In this document: one piece after another, positions 44,601 through 53,114 of the stretch
Layout: every line of letters begins with the position of its first letter
How positions within the stretch are numbered: position 1 is the stretch's first letter
Source: JABMQB01 sp963677475
GTDB taxonomy: Bacteria; Bacteroidota; Bacteroidia; Bacteroidales; Prolixibacteraceae
Assembly: GCA_963677475.2 (NCBI GenBank)
Contig: CAXXQD010000007.1
Location: forward strand, 62,001 to 126,000
Length of the DNA stretch: 64,000 bases
Direction: 5' to 3'
Position numbers and translations under genes: made by a program
The notes under the pieces: model-generated
Told to the model about the DNA's origin: nothing
Database searches by the model: none
What the model saw: the letters and a program-made list of their open reading frames with translations, nothing else

Positions 44601-47538
44601 TGGAGGTATGGGCTACCAGGGGATCAGCCCGTCGTATGCAGTAGAGTTTGATACCTATTACAATGGAACTAGTGCTGACCCAACAAGCAACGACCATATT
44701 GCCATTGTTAAAAATGGGCTGGCAGGAAGTACATCTGCACATTCACCTTATTCTTCACGTAGTAATTTGGAAGATGGGAACTGGCACGATGCCATTTTCG
44801 AGTGGAACGCCACAACCAAGTATTTTAAGGTAACATACGAAGGAAGTGTCCTTTTCAATGTAAACATAGACCTTACCAGCAGTGTTTTTAACAACAATAG
44901 TAATGTATATTGGGGCTTTACGGCAGCCACGGGGGGTTGTAAAAACCTCCAGCGGGTCGATATTTCAGAGTATTGTTGTTCACGTGCGGCCAGCAACCCG
45001 CCAACCATAACTGCCTTTAATGATGTCACAATCTGTCCAAATACGCCCACATCAGCAATAGGTTTTACCATTGCAGACAACGAATCAGAGTGGGGCCAGA
45101 TGAGCGTAAGCGCAACATCTTCCAACCAGTCTGTTATACCTGAATCAAATATAGTTTTTGGGGGTTCTGAAGGGTCAAGGACAATCACCCTTAGCCCAGC
45201 GAGTAACCAACAAGGTACTAGTGATATTACAGTGACCGTAACAGATGCCGATGGGCAAACAGATAGCGAAGTGTTTACGCTTACGGTTGAAGACGTAACC
45301 CCGCCGGTATTGAGCGTGGTGAACAAAACAGTTTATTTAGACGATGCCGGAAGCGCATCGGTCACAGAAGCGGAACTTGTAAGCAGTGCCACCGACAATT
45401 GCGCGATCGGTGATACTACCCTTAGCACCTACACATTCGATTGCGATGATGCGGGAACAGAGGTTTCGGTAACAGTCACCTTGAACGATGCAAACGGTCT
45501 AAATGCCCAACGGGTTTCACAAGTATTGGTGCTGGACACCATCCATCCTGTGGTTGTTGCTGCCAGCGACATTTCTATGGGAACGTCATACGATGGTATG
45601 GGCAACTGCTCTGCAAGAAGGGCAATCCCAAATGCGTATTACGATGACAACTGTACAGTGGGGCTCACCTGGGAAATGACAGGTGCCGAAGAAGCCAGTG
45701 GAAGTGGACAGATCGGCACTTATGAGTTTTATAAAGGAATTACCACCATCACTTATACCGCGACAGATGCTTCTGGCAACTGGAGGCAGGATGTAATGGA
45801 AGTAGAGGTTCTGGATGATGAAAATCCAATAATTGCCCCTGCATCTGATGTTACAGCCAATACTTCAGATGATGGTGTTGGGAACTGTACTGTTCAACTG
45901 GATATTTCCCCATTAGTTTATTCTGACAATTGCCCTAACGAGGTGTTAACCTGGGAGATGACAGGTGCGGTAGAAGCCAGCGGAAGCGGCCAGATTGGCA
46001 CGTACGTATTTTACAAAGGAATAACCACCATCACTTATACAGTAACTGATGAATCAGGGAATATCTCAACCGATGTAATGGAGGTAGAGGTTTTGGACGA
46101 TGAGTTTCCAATCATCACACCATCGCACGACCAGTCGATTGGTACCTCGCATGATATTGATTCAGATTGCAAGGCGGCTTACAACGTACCGTTTTTGCCA
46201 TTTACCGACAATTGCCCGGATGCAGTATTGGCCTGGGAGATGGAAGGTGCGACCACAGGGTCAGGCAAAGGCCAGGTTGGCTATTACAGCCAGGGCTTTA
46301 ACCTTGGGCAGACACATATTTATTATACAGTGACCGATGAAGCAGGCAATGAATCGTACGACGATTTTTGGCTGACGGTGACCGATGATGAGAAACCCCG
46401 TGACATGGGTATCTGCAACAGTACCTTGGATGTTTACCTTGATGGCAATGGCGCAGTGGAAGTGGACACAGTTGCTGCGGCACTTAACCTTGTGAAGTCA
46501 AAAGTACTTGAGAACTGTACCGTGGGCGATAACCTTGAGGTTAATTTTGTAACCCCGGAATACGGTTGTGAAGGCCTTCTTTACGGAGGGGGAACGTACC
46601 CGGTACAATTATATGTTACGGACGAAGCAGACAATATCCTGAACTGCCAGGTGCACATCAACCTACAGGACAGTACGCGCCCTGAGGTTAGCGCCATCAA
46701 TACCACTTTGGAACTGGGTGAAAACGGCCAGGCCAGCGTTAGTGCCACAGAAGTAGACAACGGCAGTACCGACAACTGTACAATAGATAGCATTTGGCTC
46801 AGCCAGGAAAGTTTTGGCTGTGGCAACCTTGGCAACAACACCGTAACGTTTTATGCCAAAGACCTTTCAGGGAACATAGGGCAACAGGAACTTACTGTAA
46901 GCGTAGAAGACAACATCCTTCCAACGGTAACGGGCCAGGACTTAAGTATCTGGCTTGGTGAAGATGGTACAAGGAAAGTATCCACCCTGGAAGTAGATGC
47001 CGGCTCTTATGACAATTGCGGCATCGATACGATGTGGCTCAGCCAGAAAAGTTTTGACAGTAGCGACCTTGGCACTGCAACATTATATTTGTATGGCGAA
47101 GACGGCAGTGGCAACATATCTGTTGACACGGTATCCATAAGCGTATCAGATACAACCACGCCTGTTGTGCAGGCAAACAATATTAGCATTTACCTTGACG
47201 GTACAGGCAGCGCCACAATTGACACGACGGACATTAACAATGGTTCTACGGACAACTGCGGGATCGACACGATGTGGCTCAGCCAGTCAAGCTTTGGATG
47301 CAGCGATGTAGGTGTAAACAGCGTGACGCTTTATGCGAAAGACGCCAGTGGCAATACTGGTTCTGAAGTAGCGCTTGTAACGGTTTCCGATACGGCCAAT
47401 CCGGTTATGCAGGCAAAAAACATAGATGTTTTCCTTGACGGCAATGGGGAAGTTTTAGTACAGGTTAGTGATGTAGATAACGGCAGTAGCGACAATTGTG
47501 GCCTTGAAAGCACATGGCTAAGCCAGGGACACCTTTAG
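41644..47538 (+). CDS. Giant multidomain secreted protein, N-terminal part (DUF4347, lectin, HYR-type repeats)
   Basis: 1964 residues up to a frameshift. A signal peptide (1-24, ending NAFGQ) is followed by a DUF4347 domain (about 30-200: SIHLVGHGDDAKI, VYLYGCSIAGSSEGKGF, GLDVVASTNLTG), then a thrombospondin-C/lectin-like sandwich (about 201-395), a VCBS-type Ig domain (about 400-495), a cadherin-like domain (about 500-590), a further Ig-like domain, two fibronectin-like repeats opening PPVLTT and PPVLST (about 700-900), an L-type lectin domain (about 905-1115, with DGGADGIAFVLQ and YAVEFDTYYNG), another Ig-like unit and at least eight HYR-like repeats. The repeats carry NGSTDNCGIDTMWLSQ. The frame is lost at GGG 47526-47528; the remaining part is the next entry. 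Confidence 0.88.
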   Translation: MKSKQQLLMLILSIIFTITVNAFGQTKENNIENIVFIDQSLPESSTLGNFVNLPNTEIVFLNPEKYEGIQKVTEEIQKYSGLKSIHLVGHGDDAKIIIGNDNYWSDDIYMIENILKSWKDHFKAEADVYLYGCSIAGSSEGKGFVDLFASFTGLDVVASTNLTGHFSKGGDWVMEYTTGNIESPIAFSSGIETYNYTLQGLNYADLRNYDEVDEGSAGNWTYPDGSGRTAYQSLNTGNPVYLLSKETGVINQVFKGTITVDSNAGDNDDIGFAFGFQSTTNTYIWSWDMGGISMGGTRSGGAHLLYHKTGTSMSFPDVGTLIAQGPNNDPWVHGVTYQFEILYTTDRIRIKVNGVEKFDVSAATAGVSQFPAGRFGFYNYSQGNVTFGNVQSAPASDDPVPPTAQDDSYGMSPNTSLVVDRFEGILKNDYDANLDEFTIVKVSDVSHGSLSLNLEDGSFTYTPTTNYQGGDEFTYKLVQNDTNDESAVRTVSIGVISSNQAPTAIQLSNNEISEGAANNTAIGTLTTTDANNPNDQHDYSLTDNGGGRFTVSGSTLIVANSSLLTAGNYSISVQSSDLFGETTEETFTITVISNDKPTSANSSVTTVAGGNFTFQSSNFSFNDTDGDTFGGIRIETAETAGDLEYDGSDVFDGTVINTISSLVFKTSEGSSGSPYSTFTFKVVDSRGGISASTYTMSINVSSPPVLTTSAASSISYTSAYLGGQVTSEGGSSVSALGVVYSTSNSSPTIGGTGVTQEACTGEMPGSFGETIGSLSSGATYYYQAYATNSQGTSYGGVRSFIVYTPPVLSTGDATIVASSSASISGSLTTVGNPTPTAHGLVWGTSPNPTTGLTTKTNEGSTGSTHGFSKYLEGLEPGTRYYYRSYSTNSLGTIYGEEKSFWTTPMTCYNITASDFVLNNNASLSGDIVTLTPDALGQNGSVWGKMRIDLDYDFKVTSSIYLGTDDGGADGIAFVLQPLSSNAGSSGGGMGYQGISPSYAVEFDTYYNGTSADPTSNDHIAIVKNGLAGSTSAHSPYSSRSNLEDGNWHDAIFEWNATTKYFKVTYEGSVLFNVNIDLTSSVFNNNSNVYWGFTAATGGCKNLQRVDISEYCCSRAASNPPTITAFNDVTICPNTPTSAIGFTIADNESEWGQMSVSATSSNQSVIPESNIVFGGSEGSRTITLSPASNQQGTSDITVTVTDADGQTDSEVFTLTVEDVTPPVLSVVNKTVYLDDAGSASVTEAELVSSATDNCAIGDTTLSTYTFDCDDAGTEVSVTVTLNDANGLNAQRVSQVLVLDTIHPVVVAASDISMGTSYDGMGNCSARRAIPNAYYDDNCTVGLTWEMTGAEEASGSGQIGTYEFYKGITTITYTATDASGNWRQDVMEVEVLDDENPIIAPASDVTANTSDDGVGNCTVQLDISPLVYSDNCPNEVLTWEMTGAVEASGSGQIGTYVFYKGITTITYTVTDESGNISTDVMEVEVLDDEFPIITPSHDQSIGTSHDIDSDCKAAYNVPFLPFTDNCPDAVLAWEMEGATTGSGKGQVGYYSQGFNLGQTHIYYTVTDEAGNESYDDFWLTVTDDEKPRDMGICNSTLDVYLDGNGAVEVDTVAAALNLVKSKVLENCTVGDNLEVNFVTPEYGCEGLLYGGGTYPVQLYVTDEADNILNCQVHINLQDSTRPEVSAINTTLELGENGQASVSATEVDNGSTDNCTIDSIWLSQESFGCGNLGNNTVTFYAKDLSGNIGQQELTVSVEDNILPTVTGQDLSIWLGEDGTRKVSTLEVDAGSYDNCGIDTMWLSQKSFDSSDLGTATLYLYGEDGSGNISVDTVSISVSDTTTPVVQANNISIYLDGTGSATIDTTDINNGSTDNCGIDTMWLSQSSFGCSDVGVNSVTLYAKDASGNTGSEVALVTVSDTANPVMQAKNIDVFLDGNGEVLVQVSDVDNGSSDNCGLESTWLSQGHL

Positions 47539-50077
47539 CTGTTCGGAGCTTGGTTTGAACACCATTTACCTATATGGTGAAGATGCAGGCAAGAACCTGG
47601 ATTCAGTATCAGCCATTATCAACGTACGTGATACCATATCCCCTGTGATAACGATAAACGAAGCAACTTTATACCTAAATGCAGAGGGCGAACTAGCGGT
47701 CAGTGCCGAAGGTTTCAACGGGGGCGTATGGGACAATTGCTCGGTTGATTCTGTGTGGACAGACCTGGAAGGTTTTGACTGCGATGATTTGGGAATGCGC
47801 GAAGTGGGCCTTTACGCCAAAGACAACAGTGGGAACATAACCCGCGAGACGGCATCCATTGAAATTTTAGATACGGTTTCGCCAATGGCGGCAAGCCACA
47901 ATTTAGACCTGTACCTTGATAGTAACGGAGGGGCAACCCTTACGGCAGGACAGGTAAACAATGGTAGTTTTGATTATTGTGGCATTGATACAATGTTTAT
48001 AGATAAAGACAGTTTTAGTTGCGAAAACCTGGGCACGGGGAATTATGTTGAATTAACGGTTGTTGACAATAAGGGGAACGTTTCCACATCGATGGCCACA
48101 ATGACGGTACTGGACACTATTTCACCAATAGCCTTGTGCCAGGATATAGAGGTTTACCTTGATTCGGTTGGATCGGGCACCATAGGTGCAGCCCAAATAG
48201 ACAATGGCAGTTCAGACAACTGCGGCTTTGAACTCAGCCTTTCAAAAAGAGTATTTGGGGCGGAAGAACTTGGGGATAACCTTATAACCATGACCGTATC
48301 AGATGCAAGCGGCAACCAGTCCACCTGCGAATCAACGGTAACGGTACTGGACACCATTGCCCCAGTGGTTGTGTGCAACGAAACCACCTTTGTGTTATGG
48401 GAAAACGGGGAATATGTGGTAGACGGAACGGATAAACAAACCTTGTTGGCAGGCACCTGGGACAACAGTGCAGGCATCTTGCCAATGGACAGCATAAGCC
48501 TTGGTGCAGTATCCTTTGAATGTGTGGATGTACTGAACGGGGGAAGCACAATTACTGTAACGGCAAGTGATGGGCAAGGTAACATTGCCACAGCGGTTTG
48601 CCCTGTAGAAGTAGTTGACTTAATCGCCCCAACGGCAAACTGTATAGATACGGTAATGGTCACCCTTGACGGCACAGGAAGCAAAATAGTATCAGCAAGC
48701 GACATTAACGATGGTAGCGATACGGAGAGCACCCCAGCCTGGGCACGCACGTACAACGACTTGGAAGGGGGCAGTTACGATGCCTGTGGTATTGCAGCGA
48801 TGGAGGTGTCACAAAACCTGTTTGGCTGTGCCGATATAGGGTTTAAAACAGTCACATTGACCGTATCGGACCCACATGGGAACACAGGTAGCTGCGAATC
48901 GGTGGTGCATGTTGTGGATGCAGTGGCACCGGAGTTTGAACCGGTCAGCGATATAGTAGTAGAATTGGAACCGGGCGTTTGCACGGCAGAGGTTGAATAC
49001 CCAGAGGTAATTGCAGTTGACCAGTGCGGTGGGCTAAGCTATACTTTACTGGAAGGGCAAGGCCCTGACGGCGTGTTCCCAATAGGTGGGGGCGTAGAGA
49101 AATGGCTTGTTACGGACAAAAGCGGAAATACCGACACCTTAAGCTTTAGTGTACTGGTAAGCACATACAATGCTGCCCCTGTAATCGATCCTTTAGGGAC
49201 TGTGCACATCGATAAGGATACGGCACAAATATCGGTAGCATTGACTGGTATTGGTGCAGGGATTGACTGTGGGGGGCAAATGGCCACAATAGTGAGTGCC
49301 CGTGCAGCCGACACATTGTTGCTCACCAGCACCGAAGTAGTATATGCCCCAGGGGACAGCGAAGGGGAACTTATTTTGGGCATTGCCCCTGGCATGTCGG
49401 GCAGTACCATGGTAACGGTAAGGGTACAAGACAATGGCGGAACGGACAATGGCGGTGTTGACACGTTTGAGGAAAGCTTCCTTGTGGTAGTCGACCCATA
49501 TAACAAGGCACCATACCTTGTAAGTGAAATTATCGATTATGAAGTTGTTGCCGACCACGAACTGGAAGTAGGCATCAGTTGCCGGTGCGGTGACCTGTTC
49601 GACGACCGTGACGACGAAACCTTAAGCATAAAAGTAACGCTTGCCGATGGCTCTGAACTTCCATCGTGGGGGCACTATGCCAACGATGTATTGACCATAA
49701 CCCCAACCCGCAGGGACACCGGATGTGTGGAGATATTGGTAACGGCAACCGATTCCGATGGCTTGTCTGCAACGACCAGCTTTAATGTGTGCATCTTAAA
49801 CTGGGTAACAGGCGTAGCAACCTTTGAAGCCCCGCTTGACGTGAAGATGTACCCAAACCCTGCCAAGGGTATGGTGAACCTCGACGTAACAGGTGCCAAT
49901 ACCGAACTTGAAGTTGTTGTGATGGACATCTCGGGAAAAGAAGTACTGAGGAAAGAATTTATGCAAAACAACCAGATCCGTTTCGACATGGGCGGACAGG
50001 TAAGCGGGATGTACTTTGTCAGGGTGAATGTTGATGGAAGGGAAATCGTTAAGAAACTAATCCTCGACCGTAGGTAA
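47528..50077 (+). CDS. Giant secreted protein, C-terminal part with T9SS sorting domain
   Basis: Continuation of the upstream gene in another frame: from 47528 it reads DTFSCSELGLNTIYLYGED, exactly completing the repeat broken at GGG 47526-47528. One extra G explains the shift. It holds six further HYR-like repeats, each opening D-x-x-x-P and spaced about 80-110 residues apart, then two Ig/cadherin-like units (NAAPVIDPLGT, NKAPYLVSEI). The end is a type A T9SS sorting domain: VKMYPNPAKGMVNLDV, then VVMDISGKEV and GMYFVRVNVDGREIVKKLIL. Joined, the protein would be about 2810 residues, exported by type IX secretion and anchored on the surface or released. Without the join, the first part would lack its export signal. 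A separate start at TTG 47555 is unlikely. Confidence 0.85.
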   Translation, partial: DTFSCSELGLNTIYLYGEDAGKNLDSVSAIINVRDTISPVITINEATLYLNAEGELAVSAEGFNGGVWDNCSVDSVWTDLEGFDCDDLGMREVGLYAKDNSGNITRETASIEILDTVSPMAASHNLDLYLDSNGGATLTAGQVNNGSFDYCGIDTMFIDKDSFSCENLGTGNYVELTVVDNKGNVSTSMATMTVLDTISPIALCQDIEVYLDSVGSGTIGAAQIDNGSSDNCGFELSLSKRVFGAEELGDNLITMTVSDASGNQSTCESTVTVLDTIAPVVVCNETTFVLWENGEYVVDGTDKQTLLAGTWDNSAGILPMDSISLGAVSFECVDVLNGGSTITVTASDGQGNIATAVCPVEVVDLIAPTANCIDTVMVTLDGTGSKIVSASDINDGSDTESTPAWARTYNDLEGGSYDACGIAAMEVSQNLFGCADIGFKTVTLTVSDPHGNTGSCESVVHVVDAVAPEFEPVSDIVVELEPGVCTAEVEYPEVIAVDQCGGLSYTLLEGQGPDGVFPIGGGVEKWLVTDKSGNTDTLSFSVLVSTYNAAPVIDPLGTVHIDKDTAQISVALTGIGAGIDCGGQMATIVSARAADTLLLTSTEVVYAPGDSEGELILGIAPGMSGSTMVTVRVQDNGGTDNGGVDTFEESFLVVVDPYNKAPYLVSEIIDYEVVADHELEVGISCRCGDLFDDRDDETLSIKVTLADGSELPSWGHYANDVLTITPTRRDTGCVEILVTATDSDGLSATTSFNVCILNWVTGVATFEAPLDVKMYPNPAKGMVNLDVTGANTELEVVVMDISGKEVLRKEFMQNNQIRFDMGGQVSGMYFVRVNVDGREIVKKLILDRR

Positions 50078-50111
50078 AAGAACAAAACAATACAATAAAA
50101 ACATATAATGA

Positions 50112-51877
50112 AAAGAGGCTGTCTCAAAAGGGACGGCCTCTCTTCATTTTCAGCGAATGGTTGAAAATAATTTAAAATTCACAGCTCATCGCTTTGTTTG
50201 AATATCAGCTGCTTAGCATCTTCAGGCATGACAAGGAGATACAAAAAAATACCGTTTAAACCTTATCACGATAAACAAAGCATGTTCTTCCCTCCCAATC
50301 TTGACGAGATGGTCCCCGATGGCCATGCAGTGCAGGTTGTGGACAATATTATTGATAAGGTTGATATCCAGTCCATCCTGGATACTTATCCCGGAGGTGG
50401 CAGTTCGGGTTACCACCCCCAGATGCTGTTATAAGTATTAGTTTATGCTTACCTGAAGAACATTTATTCGAGCCGTCAGATGGAAGGAGCTTTAAAAGAG
50501 AACATCCATTTTATGTGGCTAAGTGGAATGAGCCAACCCGACCACAATACCATTAACCGATTCAGGGGCAAACGTTTGGACGGTAACCTAAAAGAAATCT
50601 TCGGCTCAGTAGTACAGATGCTTGCAGAAGAGGGCTACCTCAGTATTAAAGAAATATACATTAATGGAACTAAAATTGAGGCCAATGCCAACCGCTATAC
50701 TTTTGTCTGGGGCAAAACTATTGCCACACAAAAAGAAAAAATCAAAGAACAGTTAGTACAGATATGGCCTCATGGACAATCGGTATACGAACAAGAAAAA
50801 GGCCTTCCCCAAACGCCCGGTTTTGAAGAAATATCATCGGAAAAAGTTGAAAAAGCAATTGTCCAGATAAACGGGGCACTCAAAGACAAACGAGCCAGCG
50901 AAGAGATAAAAAAAATTAAAATACGCAGCCAAAAACTGGCCGGTTAACCTTTCCAAATACGAAGAATAAGAAAAGGTACTGCAGGGGCGCAACAGTTATT
51001 CCAGGACTGATACCAATGCCACTTTCATGCGGATGAAAGAAGGCTACATGAAAAACGGGCAGTTCTCAACCAATAACCAGTTTGTTGTAAATTATACCGT
51101 TGAAAAAACCTCTCCCGATACCACCACCTTGCCTGGACACCTTTCTGAACATGAAAGATTATACGGCCAATACCCAGAAGCTGCTACAGCCGGTTCGGGC
51201 TATGGAGCGAAGAAAACTATGAGTTTCTGGAAAAGAACAACATTCAACCCTTTGTGAAGTTTAACTACTTTCATTATGAACAAACCAAAAAATTCAAAAC
51301 AAATATTTTTCATAAAGACATCCTTTATTACAATGAAAAGGGTGGTTGCCTTTATTGCCCAATGGGACAAAAAATGGTCATGGCTGGCACTTCTGCAAGA
51401 AAACTTCGACTGTTTTCAGCAACATGTAAGCTACTATAAGGCACAAAATTGCCAGGGGTGTCCATTGAGCTGGGGCTGTCATAAAGCAAAAGCAGAAAGG
51501 ATAATCGAGATAAACCACAACCTGCAACGGCACAAACAAAATGCACGCAATAAACCCCTAAGCGAAGATGGGGTAAAACACCGTGGTCAGCGGTGTGCAG
51601 ATGTGGAAGCAACTTTTGGCACAATTAAACATAACAAAGGTTTCAGAAGGTTTATGCTCTGTGGTAAACGAAAAGTGGAAATTGAGACCCTTTTGATTGT
51701 ATTGGCCCACAATTTATCCAAAATAAGTGCTTAAAAGCACTTAAACCTTTTTGTTTTATCGCTAAAAACATCATCCAAAATTTAAATCCCAAAAAAGTAA
51801 CGTTGAAACTCAAAACAGAGAAAACTCAGGAGTATAAAAAAACCGTTCCACAAACTTGTTATGAGACGGCCTCTTTT
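50112..51877 (+). mobile_element. IS1182-type insertion sequence, copy 2 (decayed)
   Basis: Same length, orientation and terminal repeats as copy 1. Only a handful of differences were seen over the full element, for example t/a near 50267, a/c near 51114 and c/t near 50968. It begins 35 nt after the stop of the giant gene and ends 20 nt before the ackA stop. Confidence 0.85.
50228..51734 (+). pseudogene. IS1182-family transposase, copy 2, multiply broken
   Basis: Identical in plan to copy 1. It carries the same TAA after HPQMLL (about 50432), the same frame change near 50944 and the same one-base loss near 51209. It lacks the one-base insertion of copy 1, so it reads from the TAA through to the KLAG stop in one frame, but it has an extra TAA (gaagaataag, about 50967) where copy 1 has CAA. 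Neither copy can make a full transposase without several corrections. Confidence 0.85.
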
Positions 51878-51896
51878 TTAAGTTCTTGTCGAACAA

Positions 51897-53093
51897 TTAT
51901 TTGATCAAAGCATAAGATTGCCTTGCTATTTCAAGTTCCTCATTTGTTGGGATGATTAGGATTTTTGTTTTGCTCCCCGACTTATTAATTTCGCGGATTT
52001 CGCTGCTTCGAACATTGTTTTTTTCTTCATCAAGCTCAAGACCGAAATACGACATGTTTTCACACACCAAACGGCGGACAACTTTATCGTTTTCACCAAC
52101 CCCTGCTGTAAATACAATAGCATCCAAGCCATTCATTGCAGCTGCGTAGTTTCCAATAAATTGTTTAATACGGTATGCATAAATATTAAAAGCCTGAATT
52201 GCAACTTTATCACCACTCAAATACCTGCTTTGCACATCGCGCATATCGGTATCGCCTGTCATTCCCTGGATACCACTTTCTTTATTTAAAATGGCAGACA
52301 CTTCTTCCACCGAATATCCTTTTTGTTCTATCAGGTAAAATATTATTGAAGGATCGATATCCCCGGAACGTGTACCCATTACAAGACCGTTTAGTGGTCC
52401 CATTCCCATACTTGTGTCCACACATAGCCCAGCATTTACTGCAGCCATTGATGCACCATTGCCTAAATGGATAGAAATAATTTTTGCATCTTTTTTCCCT
52501 AAATATTCAATTGCCTTTTGCGAAACATATTTATGCGATGTCCCGTGGAAACCATATTTCCGGATACCCATTTCCTTATACATCTTTTCCGGTATTGCAT
52601 ACCGAAAAGCTATATCGGGCATTGTTTGGTGAAAAGCAGTATCGAATACCGCAATTTGAACGGCATTCGGAAAAACACTTTCGGCAACGCTAATTCCCGT
52701 TAAATTCGCAGGATTATGTAGTGGTGCCAATGGGAACAATTCTTTTACTTTTGCTTTTACTTCTTCGGTAATAACTACGGTTTTTGTAAATGCTTCAGCG
52801 CCGTGAACCACCCGGTGACCAACAGCTTTAATATCCGATGGATCGGAAATTACCCCTATTTCTTTATCGATTAGTAATTGTGCTACCCTCTCTAAACCAA
52901 CAGTATGATTTGGAATTGGAAATGTCTCTGTAACTTTTTTCTCTTTCCCCTCAATGAATGTTTTATGCGTGATACTACCTTCTTTCAATCCAATACGTTC
53001 AACCTGCCCGCTCGACAATGGTTTTTCCGTATTCATATCAATTAACTGATACTTGATAGAAGAACTACCCGCATTCACAACTAAAATGTGCAT
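51897..53093 (-). CDS. ackA: Acetate kinase
   Basis: Makes ATP and acetate from acetyl phosphate. The N-terminal phosphate-1 motif VVNAGSSSIKYQLI is at residues 4-17. GFHGTSHKYVSQKA near 177-190, ISIHLGNGASMAAVNAG near 203, and GLVMGTRSGDIDP near 230 are the classical acetokinase signatures; VFTAGVGENDKVVR near 328 is the adenosine loop. At 398 residues it is full length. It lies 21 nt downstream of pta on the same strand, giving the usual pta-ackA operon. Confidence 0.96.
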   Translation of the reverse strand: MHILVVNAGSSSIKYQLIDMNTEKPLSSGQVERIGLKEGSITHKTFIEGKEKKVTETFPIPNHTVGLERVAQLLIDKEIGVISDPSDIKAVGHRVVHGAEAFTKTVVITEEVKAKVKELFPLAPLHNPANLTGISVAESVFPNAVQIAVFDTAFHQTMPDIAFRYAIPEKMYKEMGIRKYGFHGTSHKYVSQKAIEYLGKKDAKIISIHLGNGASMAAVNAGLCVDTSMGMGPLNGLVMGTRSGDIDPSIIFYLIEQKGYSVEEVSAILNKESGIQGMTGDTDMRDVQSRYLSGDKVAIQAFNIYAYRIKQFIGNYAAAMNGLDAIVFTAGVGENDKVVRRLVCENMSYFGLELDEEKNNVRSSEIREINKSGSKTKILIIPTNEELEIARQSYALIK

Positions 53094-53114
53094 TTTTTCA
53101 GTTTTTATATTTTA

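Noticed and set aside
46700..48400. Internal DNA repeats in the giant gene as tandem repeats with separate function
   Set aside because: The periodicity follows protein repeats of about 80-110 residues with divergent DNA; it is explained by HYR-like domains.
48154..48756. Long minus-strand open frame in the giant gene
   Set aside because: Low-complexity reverse reading of the repeat domains with no family resemblance; a shadow of the plus-strand gene.
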